From Blastochloris viridis (lineage in GTDB: Bacteria > Pseudomonadota > Alphaproteobacteria > UBA2136 > UBA6156): DNA of 64,000 nucleotides. Positions 31,877 to 39,972 of the stretch are shown here, piece by piece (the first letter of the stretch is position 1; every line of letters starts with the position of its first letter). Under the pieces are notes generated by a model. The model had not been told where the DNA came from, did no database searches, and saw only the letters and a list, made by a program, of their open reading frames with translations. Where the stretch lies: assembly GCA_005768725.1 (NCBI GenBank), contig VAFM01000001.1, forward strand, positions 558,001 to 622,000, read 5' to 3'. The translations under genes were made by a program, and so were the position numbers.

Positions 31877-32608
31877 CTACGCCGCCTGTTTCTCCTGCTG
31901 GAAACCATGGGCCAACCAACTTCCCAAGCGCGCACGAGACGCCATTTCTTTGCCATGCAGGGCCTTTTCAATAAAGAATCCCGTTAAACGCCACGCACGC
32001 TTGTAGTCTTCCGCTTCCTCGCATTCCGGCCCACCTAAGCTATACGGCAATACCAGCAAACGTTCCTCATAACCCTGCGCCACTTTGCGCGGCACGGCAC
32101 GCCCACTGGCCGGAGATACAAACGCGAGGGCAGACCCTTCGGCACACTCCACCGCTTCTTCGGTTCGTAAACGCAGGCCATACCCTACCGCTTCCAGCAA
32201 CCACAATTCATAGGCCACGACCTGCTGCCACCCGCAGGGATCTTCCAGCAGGCGTACGGTGCGTGCCGCCAATCCCCCGTAAGGATGCTCTTCTGGAAGC
32301 AACGCGGTCAGCACTTCACTTATATAAGGTACAACAAAACCACCGGTGGCCGAGCCCAGCCATACGGCAGCCCGACTCTTTACAAGCTCTAACGTAAACG
32401 TGCCCAACTGGGCATCCAGCCGCCGAAAATGCTCATAACGCACGGTATTGAACGGCTGGAGCATGGCCTGCATGCCATTCCGACTGCCGCGCCCACCCTT
32501 CACCAAGCCTCGCAGACGGCCATGTTCGGGGCAATACAGTTCCACCATGGCATCACGTTCGCCAAAGGCGCGCGTGGCCAATACCAAAGCTTCTCCCGTC
32601 CGTTGCAT
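31877..32608 (-). CDS. recO: DNA repair protein RecO
   Basis: 243 residues. The N-terminal OB fold (GEALVLATRAFGERDAMVELYCPEHGRLRGLVKGGR) and the helical C-terminal part (PYGGLAARTVRLLEDP) match RecO, which with RecR loads RecA on SSB-coated DNA. The ATG giving MQRTGEAL was chosen over the GTG three codons upstream. It lies at the end of the lepB-rnc-era group, as in many bacteria. No terminator is visible between its stop and the virion cassette promoter 50 bases on. Confidence 0.9.
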   Translation of the reverse strand: MQRTGEALVLATRAFGERDAMVELYCPEHGRLRGLVKGGRGSRNGMQAMLQPFNTVRYEHFRRLDAQLGTFTLELVKSRAAVWLGSATGGFVVPYISEVLTALLPEEHPYGGLAARTVRLLEDPCGWQQVVAYELWLLEAVGYGLRLRTEEAVECAEGSALAFVSPASGRAVPRKVAQGYEERLLVLPYSLGGPECEEAEDYKRAWRLTGFFIEKALHGKEMASRARLGSWLAHGFQQEKQAA

Positions 32609-32679
32609 ACGGTCCACTCTACGCCGAGAGCCCGCCCTGTCGAGGCCACTCCTTCAAAATGCGCCCACCCCCGTGGCAC

Positions 32680-32722
32680 AAAAAACCGGAAGGGCGTGAT
32701 GGTTCTCATCACGCCCTTCCGG
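32680..32722 (-). terminator. Very strong terminator before recO
   Basis: CCGGAAGGGCGTGATG with a 5-base loop and its exact complement form a perfect 16-bp stem, followed on the minus strand by TTTTTT. It ends the gene at 32740-33252 and isolates recO from it. Confidence 0.92.
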
Positions 32723-32739
32723 TTACCGTTAGCCTGTCC

Positions 32740-33252
32740 TCAGGCAGCGACCTTGCGGCTGTATGGCTTCATATCACAGTCATTCAGCCATTTCATAAGC
32801 TTAGCGCGGTCATCCATGAAGCGATATCCATCGCCGAAGGTCCGACCGATCAGAATATGAAGGTCTTTCATGCCGGGAGGATGAGCGAACATCCTTCCAT
32901 CAATGCAGACACATTCCAGCTGAACACTGACCAGCCGGTGACTGCCGTGTTCGGATTTACGAACCATCCTCTCAATATCGTTGAGGATATGCTTGCACAG
33001 TTCTTCCGCCGACGCCTTTTTCTCGTCGGGGACATTCTCAAAGGATACGTGAGGTTTATGAAACCATGCGGCATCCCTGCCGGTACTCGCCAGACACATT
33101 TTTACACGCCCACACGGCTGTCCTTCCGCGGCCTTATCAGCAACCGGAAGGCCCATGCGGACCATAAATTCCCGCATAGCTTCGCCAAGCTTATTACCCG
33201 CAAGGGCAATAGCGTCTACACCCGTAAGGGTGCGATTTTCGAGAGTTTCCAT
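32740..33252 (-). CDS. Unknown soluble protein between era and recO
   Basis: 170 residues from the ATG ten bases after AAGGAG. No signal peptide or membrane segment. It contains REFMVRMGLPVAD, three Cys (CGRVKMC, CKHIL) and CVCIDGRMFAHPPG, and ends in a basic tail (KPYSRKVAA). No family is recognised. It is bounded by a GC-rich leader hairpin and a 16-bp terminator, so it is a self-contained unit inserted in the era-recO neighbourhood. Confidence 0.7.
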   Translation of the reverse strand: METLENRTLTGVDAIALAGNKLGEAMREFMVRMGLPVADKAAEGQPCGRVKMCLASTGRDAAWFHKPHVSFENVPDEKKASAEELCKHILNDIERMVRKSEHGSHRLVSVQLECVCIDGRMFAHPPGMKDLHILIGRTFGDGYRFMDDRAKLMKWLNDCDMKPYSRKVAA

Positions 33253-33343
33253 CGGAATGGTCTCCTTTTTCTGCTCGAAAATGAACTTTAAGATGTGGTT
33301 GAATATGGCCGGAATTGGCCTCGTTCTCGGTTTAGGTAGCATA

Positions 33344-33367
33344 GAGGGGTTGCTCCTACAACCCCTC
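33344..33367 (-). promoter_or_regulatory. Hairpin between era and the unknown gene
   Basis: GAGGGGTTG / CAACCCCTC, a perfect 9-bp stem with a 6-base loop and no T run on either strand. It lies 50 bases after era and 90 before the next start codon. It may cap the era mRNA or belong to the leader of the unknown gene. Confidence 0.4.
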
Positions 33368-33417
33368 AAAACAACATGAAGCTTACAATCGCTCTCTTCA
33401 GCCAGACAACGTGATGC

Positions 33418-34374
33418 TTAAACACCCATCTCGCGCAGCCATTGTTCGCGCTCCAGCCACTTTTCCGCCACTTTAACGTGAAGGTCGAGGCGCACACGAG
33501 TGCCTAAAATTTTCTGCATTTCCAAACGCGCAAAGGTACCGATCTTCTGCAGCATCTGGCCACCCTTGCCCAGCACCATCGGCTTGTGCTGCTCTTTCGA
33601 AACCAGAATCTGCTGGGTTACAACGGTAATCGCCTCACCGTTTTCCTCGTCCACATCCTCTTCCATAATCCCGGTAATCACACCAATGCCGTACGGAATC
33701 TCTTGGTGCAACTGACGCATGGCCTGCTCACGGGTGAGCTCTGCCAGGCGCAGCGGCATCGGCATATCAGTGGTCATATCATCCGGGAACAGCCACGGCC
33801 CTTCCGGCAGCATCTTGATCAGTTCAGCCACCACACGGTCCACCCCGCTGCCCTTCATGCTCGTCTGGCCACCGCTACCCGGTTCGGCTTTGATAGCGGC
33901 AATCGGAATCACCACGTCAGCCCCCATCTCCACCATCTTGGTGAGAGTCGGAAGCAGCTTTTCCTTGTCTTTTACCTTGTCCACCTTGGTCAGCAGCACC
34001 ATCAGCTTCTGGTTGCGCTTTTTTGCTTCAGTCGCCAGTTGCGTCATCTCCACGGTCAGGCTGTCACTGCCGGCGGCATTCAATTCGGTCAGAAGCACCA
34101 CGATATCCGCTTCAACAGCAGCTCCCATGGCCTGCTGTACCAGACGACGATCAAACGCCTTGCTGCTGCGGTTAAGCCCCGGAGTATCCATGAACACCAT
34201 CTGACTAGCACCCTGCGTCACAACGCCGCGCACGGTCACGCGGGTGGTATTGGGCTTATTGGAAATAATCCCGATCTTTTCGCCTACCAAAGCGTTCATC
34301 AAGGTGGATTTTCCGGCGTTCGGCAAGCCCACCAAGGCCACCAAACCGCAACGCATCTCTTCTAAAGGTACCAT
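33418..34374 (-). CDS. era: GTPase Era
   Basis: 318 residues. G motifs: GLPNAGKST (G1), NTTR (G2), DTPGLN (G3) and TKVDK (G4). The C-terminal KH domain has the RQLHQEIPYGIGV and KGGQMLQKIGTFARLEM patterns. Era binds the 3' end of 16S rRNA and assists 30S assembly. The G1 has Leu-Pro in place of the usual Arg-Pro, a small difference. It follows rnc by 12 bases. Confidence 0.95.
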   Translation of the reverse strand: MVPLEEMRCGLVALVGLPNAGKSTLMNALVGEKIGIISNKPNTTRVTVRGVVTQGASQMVFMDTPGLNRSSKAFDRRLVQQAMGAAVEADIVVLLTELNAAGSDSLTVEMTQLATEAKKRNQKLMVLLTKVDKVKDKEKLLPTLTKMVEMGADVVIPIAAIKAEPGSGGQTSMKGSGVDRVVAELIKMLPEGPWLFPDDMTTDMPMPLRLAELTREQAMRQLHQEIPYGIGVITGIMEEDVDEENGEAITVVTQQILVSKEQHKPMVLGKGGQMLQKIGTFARLEMQKILGTRVRLDLHVKVAEKWLEREQWLREMGV

Positions 34375-34386
34375 TCTCGTCTCTAT

Positions 34387-35019
34387 CTATTTATCCAGTT
34401 GTGCCAGAAGTGCCGCAGCCGCCGCGGCACCCGCCACCTGCTTGCTTACGCCCTGCCCTGTGCCAATCCCTAGGGCGCTGCGTACTTCTACGGTAAAATT
34501 CTTGTTATGGTCGGGCCCCTCTTCCGCAATCACCACGTACTCGGGTAACGGGTTGCCGCCGGCCTGCACCAGCTCCTGCAGACGGCTTTTCGGGTCCTTC
34601 TCGTCCTTACGCTCCAGATAAGGCTTCCAGGCCGCTTGCACAAGCCCTCGTACGGCCTCTTCACCACCATCTTCATACATGGCACCCAATACAGCTTCCA
34701 CGATATCGGCCATAATTGCTGGTTTCAAAGCCTCACCGGCGCCCAAGCTTACCACGTCCTCCAAACGCCATTCACGGCCAATTTCCGCCAAGGTAGGTTC
34801 TCGCACCAGCATGGTAAAACGTCGGCTAAGCTCGCCTTCCGCCGCATCAGGGAAATGTTTGAACAACATATCGGCGACAATAAGCCCCAACACGCGGTCA
34901 CCTAAAAACTCGAGTCTCTGGTAGTTCTCTGCCCCAAAGCTCGGGTGCGTCAACGCCTGCTTCAACAGTTCGGGCTGCCGGAAAACGTACCCTAAGCGTT
35001 TGGCAAAGGCGTCACTCAC
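34387..35019 (-). CDS. rnc: Ribonuclease III
   Basis: 210 residues, slightly short. The catalytic signature YQRLEFLGDRVLGLIVADML lies near 34-53, and a double-stranded RNA-binding domain (about 140-208; DPKSRLQELVQAGGNPLPEYV) follows. It cuts rRNA precursors and other double-stranded RNA. It overlaps lepB by four bases, so it is translationally coupled. Confidence 0.95.
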   Translation of the reverse strand: MSDAFAKRLGYVFRQPELLKQALTHPSFGAENYQRLEFLGDRVLGLIVADMLFKHFPDAAEGELSRRFTMLVREPTLAEIGREWRLEDVVSLGAGEALKPAIMADIVEAVLGAMYEDGGEEAVRGLVQAAWKPYLERKDEKDPKSRLQELVQAGGNPLPEYVVIAEEGPDHNKNFTVEVRSALGIGTGQGVSKQVAGAAAAAALLAQLDK

Positions 35020-35792
35020 GCAGCCATCCCGCCACGGGCCATGTTCAGCATCTGGCCACCAAGAGAGCTAACCTGTGCCCGCAAACCATTTCCGATACGG
35101 TTGAGGCGCGGCACCCAATTGTCATCCCAGCTCCAGAAGATAAACTCGGCACGGCCCATGATATCGCTTTTCGGAACAAAGCCCCAACTCGGCCACTGCC
35201 AGTAGCGGCTGTCACGGCTGTTATCACGGTTATCACCCATCATTACATACATGCCTTCGGGCACGATGGTTTCGGCCACTTCCGGTCCCGGTTCGGCGGG
35301 GTTACGCAGAATATCATGCTTTACGCCCAACAGATTTTCCTCTTTGAGATCGGCTTTAATGGTACCGCCGGTCGGCAGCTGCAGGTCGTAAACGCCTTTA
35401 TCTTCATTGGTAATCACGCTACCGTTAATGAACAGGGTCTGGTTGCGGTAGGCGATGGTATCGCCCGGCACACCCACAATGCGCTTGATGAACAGGGTTT
35501 TGCCAAACCCGAAGAAACTGCCCGGCAAACCGCTGCCATCGCGTTTAAACACTGCAATATCGCCACGCTTGGGTTCGGCTTCCCAGAAGAAGTAATCGGT
35601 GAGCGGGAAACGGTTCCCATACGCAAACTTGCTCACAATCAGATAATCACCGATCAACAGTGTCGGCATCATGCTAGAGCTCGGGATCTTAAAGGGCTCA
35701 AACACAAACCCACGGATGCAGAAAAACGCGATGAACGCGGCAATTCCAAGGGTTTTAACAAAGCTTATCAGCGATTTCGTGGCGGAGGACAT
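35016..35792 (-). CDS. lepB: Signal peptidase I
   Basis: 258 residues. A single N-terminal membrane helix precedes the catalytic Ser in IPSSSMMPTLLIGDYLIV near 36-53, the general-base Lys in FIKRIVGVPGD, and the GDNRDNSRDSRYWG-type box. It removes signal peptides at the outer face of the inner membrane and would process several exported proteins of this window. It is coupled to rnc. Confidence 0.95.
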   Translation of the reverse strand: MSSATKSLISFVKTLGIAAFIAFFCIRGFVFEPFKIPSSSMMPTLLIGDYLIVSKFAYGNRFPLTDYFFWEAEPKRGDIAVFKRDGSGLPGSFFGFGKTLFIKRIVGVPGDTIAYRNQTLFINGSVITNEDKGVYDLQLPTGGTIKADLKEENLLGVKHDILRNPAEPGPEVAETIVPEGMYVMMGDNRDNSRDSRYWQWPSWGFVPKSDIMGRAEFIFWSWDDNWVPRLNRIGNGLRAQVSSLGGQMLNMARGGMAA

Positions 35793-35883
35793 AACGGGCC
35801 TTTCTTCTCAGGGCGACTTAATCGCGGTTATCGCTTAAATTACGCACAGATGCAACTCATCGTGCAGGGTTTTACAACTATCA

Positions 35884-36237
35884 TCATGCGTCGCGTGTTT
35901 CAGCTACCGCAAAGGCGCTAGCATAAGCGGTATCATCCGAGGCCGAAACATGAATGATGAGATGTTCAAAACCGCGCACCACGCAGTGCGGCTTGCCGTT
36001 TTCATCATGATACACATCGATATCCTGAAACCCGACCTTGGCGCCGATTCCACAGCCTAAAGCCTTGGAAACCGACTCTTTTATCGCCCAACGCCGCGCC
36101 AGCTTGGGCACTGTCCATTCCCTGCTGCGCTCCTTTTCCGTTAATATACGCTCATAAAAACCATCACCAAAACGCGCGACAGCCTCCTCAATGCGGGCAA
36201 TAGCGCATATGTCGGTACCGATTCCGTAAATACTCAT
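35884..36237 (-). CDS. acpS: Holo-acyl carrier protein synthase
   Basis: 117 residues. GIGTDICAIARIEEAVARFG at the N-terminus and RRWAIKESVSKALG near 47-60 are the metal and CoA-binding motifs of AcpS, which attaches phosphopantetheine to acyl carrier protein. It overlaps the upstream DUF2062 gene by four bases and is followed 90 bases on by lepB. Confidence 0.93.
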   Translation of the reverse strand: MSIYGIGTDICAIARIEEAVARFGDGFYERILTEKERSREWTVPKLARRWAIKESVSKALGCGIGAKVGFQDIDVYHDENGKPHCVVRGFEHLIIHVSASDDTAYASAFAVAETRDA

Positions 36238-36731
36238 ACCCGCTGTTTAGCACGACGCGCCTGCAAACGCCAGTAGACCACCGCATACACCAATAGTGCC
36301 AAAGGCATAGCCAGCAGAAAGCCACCCAGCATGGTGGGGAGAATTACACTTTCCAGCATATCTGGAATCTCGTGCACAAAGGTTACCGGTTTGAAAATAT
36401 CCAGATGTACAGGTGGCATCGGATGCATATGTGTGCCCAGTACCAGCGCGCCTACTTTATGGCTGCCTGCCCACATGAAGGGTAATGTCCACGGGTTGGC
36501 CAGCATACTGGTCAGCATCGCCGCCACAAAACTGGCGGAGAACAGGTAGCCCAGCATGGCAATCAGCAAAGTATGCGTTCCCAAAATCGGGAAGAACGAC
36601 ACCACAATACCCAGCGCCGCCCCACGTGCCACATAATGCGGACTGTTGGCCTGGCGGAGAAGTTTCAACATCGCCCAGCGGCACATTGCCACAAAGCCTA
36701 TACTCGGCCAGATGAACTCCCGCAGGTGCAT
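36234..36731 (-). CDS. DUF2062 membrane protein (second of a pair)
   Basis: 165 residues from the ATG seven bases after AAAGG; an ATG 21 codons earlier adds only a basic tail and has a poor binding site. The core has SPHYVARGAALGIVVSFFPILGTHTLL and ANPWTLPFMWAGSHKVG, the DUF2062 signature, with three to four membrane segments. The function is unknown. Its neighbour at 36803 is a paralogue. It overlaps acpS by four bases. Confidence 0.8.
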   Translation of the reverse strand: MHLREFIWPSIGFVAMCRWAMLKLLRQANSPHYVARGAALGIVVSFFPILGTHTLLIAMLGYLFSASFVAAMLTSMLANPWTLPFMWAGSHKVGALVLGTHMHPMPPVHLDIFKPVTFVHEIPDMLESVILPTMLGGFLLAMPLALLVYAVVYWRLQARRAKQRV

Positions 36732-36802
36732 GAACAAGCCTTTACGCCGTGCTGCCGGAATGCCTCTCTTCCGCTGTGGCCGCCACGGTTGCATGAATAT
36801 TT

Positions 36803-37444
36803 TTACGCCTTAGCCCGTGCGTTTTTATGACGGTTGGCTTCTTTTACTTTGCGGCGATGCGCCCAGAAACGTTTTACTTCCCAGTGTGTAAGCCAGTAAC
36901 TGATGATTGCCAGCGGAATACCCAGCATCTGTCCACCAGCCGTCAGCGGCAACAATACGCCACGCGCGAGTGCACGCCAGTTTTCAATCATGAATTCCAG
37001 ATTCGCATTGGCCAACAGCATTTTGAAACCGACCGTATGCTCATTCACCGGGAACACCAGCAGACCTGTTTTATAGCAAAGCCACCATATAAACGGCATG
37101 GTCCACGCATTCCCCAAAAGCTGACCGATAAAAGCCGTCAGCATATTGGCGCGCATCAGCCACGCGAAAGTGACTGAAAGAAGGCCGCCCAAGCCGGGGA
37201 GTGGTAAAAAGTTAGCCCACATGCCAATCGCCATCCCCATCGCCACGTGGTGAGGGTCGGCGGCACTACGGCGTACTTTCAGTAAAAAATAGCGCATCAG
37301 GGCTTTCCAGCCCATGCTTGGCCAGAGGGTATCTTTCCCCCATTCGGCCCAGTTTTGAGGGATCTGATACCACGGTGCGGCAGGCGGACGGCGACGCGTG
37401 TGAACACCGCGCTTACGAGCCTTGGGAACCTGCAACCAATCCAA
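36803..37444 (-). CDS. DUF2062 membrane protein (first of a pair)
   Basis: The core DPHHVAMGMAIGMWANFLPLPGLGGLL and GNAWTMPFIWWLCYKTG mark DUF2062. The frame is open up to an ATG at 37579 inside the end of the rsh gene, but a bidirectional terminator at 37508-37536 lies in that stretch, so I placed the start at a TTG (37444) eleven bases after AAAGG. This start is uncertain. A basic N-terminus (KARKRGVHTRRRP) precedes the membrane core. It is paralogous to the next gene. Confidence 0.6.
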   Translation of the reverse strand: MDWLQVPKARKRGVHTRRRPPAAPWYQIPQNWAEWGKDTLWPSMGWKALMRYFLLKVRRSAADPHHVAMGMAIGMWANFLPLPGLGGLLSVTFAWLMRANMLTAFIGQLLGNAWTMPFIWWLCYKTGLLVFPVNEHTVGFKMLLANANLEFMIENWRALARGVLLPLTAGGQMLGIPLAIISYWLTHWEVKRFWAHRRKVKEANRHKNARAKA

Positions 37445-37507
37445 TTCCGGTATCGCCTTTTGTTTTCTTAATCTATGGAACGACTTGGTTCTACCATCTC
37501 CGGCCAG

Positions 37508-37536
37508 AAAAAACACCCCTTGGCGGGGCGTTTTTT
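37508..37536. terminator. Terminator after the rsh gene
   Basis: AACACCCC / GGGGCGTT stem (one G-T pair) with A and T runs on both sides, 30 bases after the rsh stop on the minus strand. Confidence 0.75.
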
Positions 37537-37565
37537 GTCGCGTCGTTTTGCGGGTAAGGCTTTCG

Positions 37566-39812
37566 TCAGCTCCAGCCATAGATTTTTTCGACTCGCAGCA
37601 TCACTTTCAGACCGGAGAGGTGCTGGATAAGCTTGTTAAGGTGATCCTTGCTCTTGATCTCCATTTCGCAACGGATACTGGTACTGTCGGGTGTCCGATT
37701 TTCGGTGGCGATCTCGATAATATTCGCATCCGCATTGGCAATGGTACTGGTAATCAGCGCCAGGGCACCGGGGTCATTTTTGACATGGAAGCGTAAACGG
37801 CAGATGAACTGGCGCATATCGCCATGCTCGGCCGCACCACTCCAGCGCACAGGCAGCCAGCGATCCGGCTGATCCACAAACTGCTCCAGGTTTTTACAGG
37901 TGCGCATGTGAATATTGATACCCTTACCGGTCGCGATGATCCCGACAATATCCTCACCCGGCAGCGGGCTGCAGCACTTGGCAAAGTGCACCGACATACC
38001 GGGTGTAATACCTTCCAGACCCACCGCTTCATCGACAATACGCCCGGCATTTTCTTCCGCCTTGCGTTTGGCCATGCGCTCCACGGCTTTTTCGGCAGTC
38101 TTGTCGGCAGCCTTGGCAGGGCTTAACGGCTGCGCCAGTTCCGGTGCCATGATTTCCATAACCTGACGCGGGAACAGGCGCCCCTGCCCCAACGCGGCAA
38201 AGGCGTCTTCCACGCTCTCCACCTGCTGCACCGGCAGCTTGGAGACAATCTTAGCGAACTCTTTTTCCGTCCAGCTCCAGCCATCGCGACGCGCGGCTTT
38301 TTCCAGAATTTCGCGTCCCAGACGCACCTGCTCGACACGCTCCTGCTGACGCAGGAAACGGTTGATGGCGGCACGCGCACGGGAGCTGACCACGAACTCG
38401 CGCCAGCCCGGATTTGGCTGCTGGTGCGGGCTGGTGACCACTTCCACCATGTCGCCGTTTTCCAGCACACGACGCAAGGGCACGACACTGCCATTGACCT
38501 TGGCCGAGACGGTTTTATTTCCCAGATTACTGTGAACCGCATAAGCAAAATCCAAGGGCGTTGCGCCACGGGGCAACTGAATCACGTCGCCCTTCGGAGT
38601 AAATGCAAATACGTTGTCCGAGAACAATTCCAGCTTGGCGTTTTCATAAAACTCGGCGGGGTCATCCACACCCTGCAACTGCTCAACCAGACTTTTGAGC
38701 CAACGGTACGGGCTGCTGCGGCTGTCAGTGGTAGGCGGTACGGCCAACTGGGTTTCTTCAGCCTTCACGTTGGTGCCATCGGCCGGTTTGTAAAGCCAGT
38801 GGGCCGCCACACCGTTCTCGGCCACTTCATGCATTTCGCGAGTACGGATCTGTACCTCCATACGGTTACCGAACGGCCCGACCACGCTGGTGTGAAGGCT
38901 CTGATAACCGTTGGGCTTGGGTGCCGAAATATAATCCTTAAAGCGTCCCGGAATCGCCTTAAAGCGATCGTGCATCATCCCCAGTACTTCGTAACATTCG
39001 CGCTTGGTCTCGGTCACGATCCGGTACGCCACAATGTCGGTCAACTGATCAAACGCCAGACTTTTGCGCACCATTTTGGTGTAAATACTGTAAATGGCCT
39101 TCTCGCGCCCGCTCACCTCGGCCTTGATACCGGCCTTGGTCAATTCATCCTTCAGAACCGCCGTCACACGCCCAACCAAGTCATCCTGCTCGCGCCATTC
39201 GGCCATGCGACGGGTGATCGCCGTATATTCATCCGGCTCCAGAATCTGGAATGCCAGATCCTCCAGCTCCGCCTTAAGCGCATGCAGACCGATACGGTCG
39301 GCCAATTGTGCGTAAATATCCATCGTCTCGCGGGCGATGCGGCGCTTCTTCTGCTCGTTACTGAATGCACCCAGAGTGCGCATATTGTGCACACGATCCG
39401 CCAACTTGATGAGAAGAACACGGATATCCTTGCTCATCGCCAGCAGAAGCTTGCGGAAGTTTTCGGCCTGTTCAACTGCTTTATCTTCAAAGGATATCTT
39501 TGAAAGCTTGGTCACACCTTCGGTTAGATCGGCGACCTCTCCTCCAAACAAACTCTTTATTTCGTCATAAGTTGAAAGCGTATCTTCAAGAGTATCATGA
39601 AGAAGCCCTACCGCAATACTGGCATCATCCAACTGAAGGTCTGCCAAGATACCAGCCACTGCCAGCGGGTGAACCAGATATGGCTGACCACTGGCCCGCT
39701 TCTGGTTGCCGTGGGCCTTCATGCTATACACATAGGCGCGATTAATCAGGCCGACGTCGGCCTTCGGGTTATAGGCCCGCACCTTTTCAATCAACTCATA
39801 CTGACGAATCAT
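37566..39812 (-). CDS. Bifunctional (p)ppGpp synthetase/hydrolase, RelA/SpoT family
   Basis: 748 residues. The HD hydrolase domain has HPLAVAGILADL and LLHDTLEDT (about 47-75), so hydrolysis looks active. The synthetase domain has SGREKAIYSIYTKM and FKDYISAPKPNGYQSLHTSV. TGS (VFAFTPKGDVIQLPRGATPLDFAYAVH), a zinc-finger-type CCSPLPGEDIVG segment and a C-terminal ACT domain follow. As the usual single Rsh of Alphaproteobacteria it would set the level of the stringent alarmone. It is divergent from uvrA and upstream of the DUF2062-acpS-lepB group. Confidence 0.95.
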   Translation of the reverse strand: MIRQYELIEKVRAYNPKADVGLINRAYVYSMKAHGNQKRASGQPYLVHPLAVAGILADLQLDDASIAVGLLHDTLEDTLSTYDEIKSLFGGEVADLTEGVTKLSKISFEDKAVEQAENFRKLLLAMSKDIRVLLIKLADRVHNMRTLGAFSNEQKKRRIARETMDIYAQLADRIGLHALKAELEDLAFQILEPDEYTAITRRMAEWREQDDLVGRVTAVLKDELTKAGIKAEVSGREKAIYSIYTKMVRKSLAFDQLTDIVAYRIVTETKRECYEVLGMMHDRFKAIPGRFKDYISAPKPNGYQSLHTSVVGPFGNRMEVQIRTREMHEVAENGVAAHWLYKPADGTNVKAEETQLAVPPTTDSRSSPYRWLKSLVEQLQGVDDPAEFYENAKLELFSDNVFAFTPKGDVIQLPRGATPLDFAYAVHSNLGNKTVSAKVNGSVVPLRRVLENGDMVEVVTSPHQQPNPGWREFVVSSRARAAINRFLRQQERVEQVRLGREILEKAARRDGWSWTEKEFAKIVSKLPVQQVESVEDAFAALGQGRLFPRQVMEIMAPELAQPLSPAKAADKTAEKAVERMAKRKAEENAGRIVDEAVGLEGITPGMSVHFAKCCSPLPGEDIVGIIATGKGINIHMRTCKNLEQFVDQPDRWLPVRWSGAAEHGDMRQFICRLRFHVKNDPGALALITSTIANADANIIEIATENRTPDSTSIRCEMEIKSKDHLNKLIQHLSGLKVMLRVEKIYGWS

Positions 39813-39972
39813 ATCTCTAAGAGTTTGGCGCGCGATTCAACGAAACACAAGCACCACCACCTTATTCCCTTCTCTTTTGTCATGGGGGTGTAACTTCACG
39901 GAACATTTCAGGCGCCAAAATAATTACGTAAGGGACTTCCTTAACTTTGATTTCCGTGCAACAAATACATTC

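Noticed and set aside
39813..39972. SOS box upstream of uvrA
   Set aside because: I found no GTTC-N7-GTTC or similar site; GAACATTTCAGGCGC does not match.
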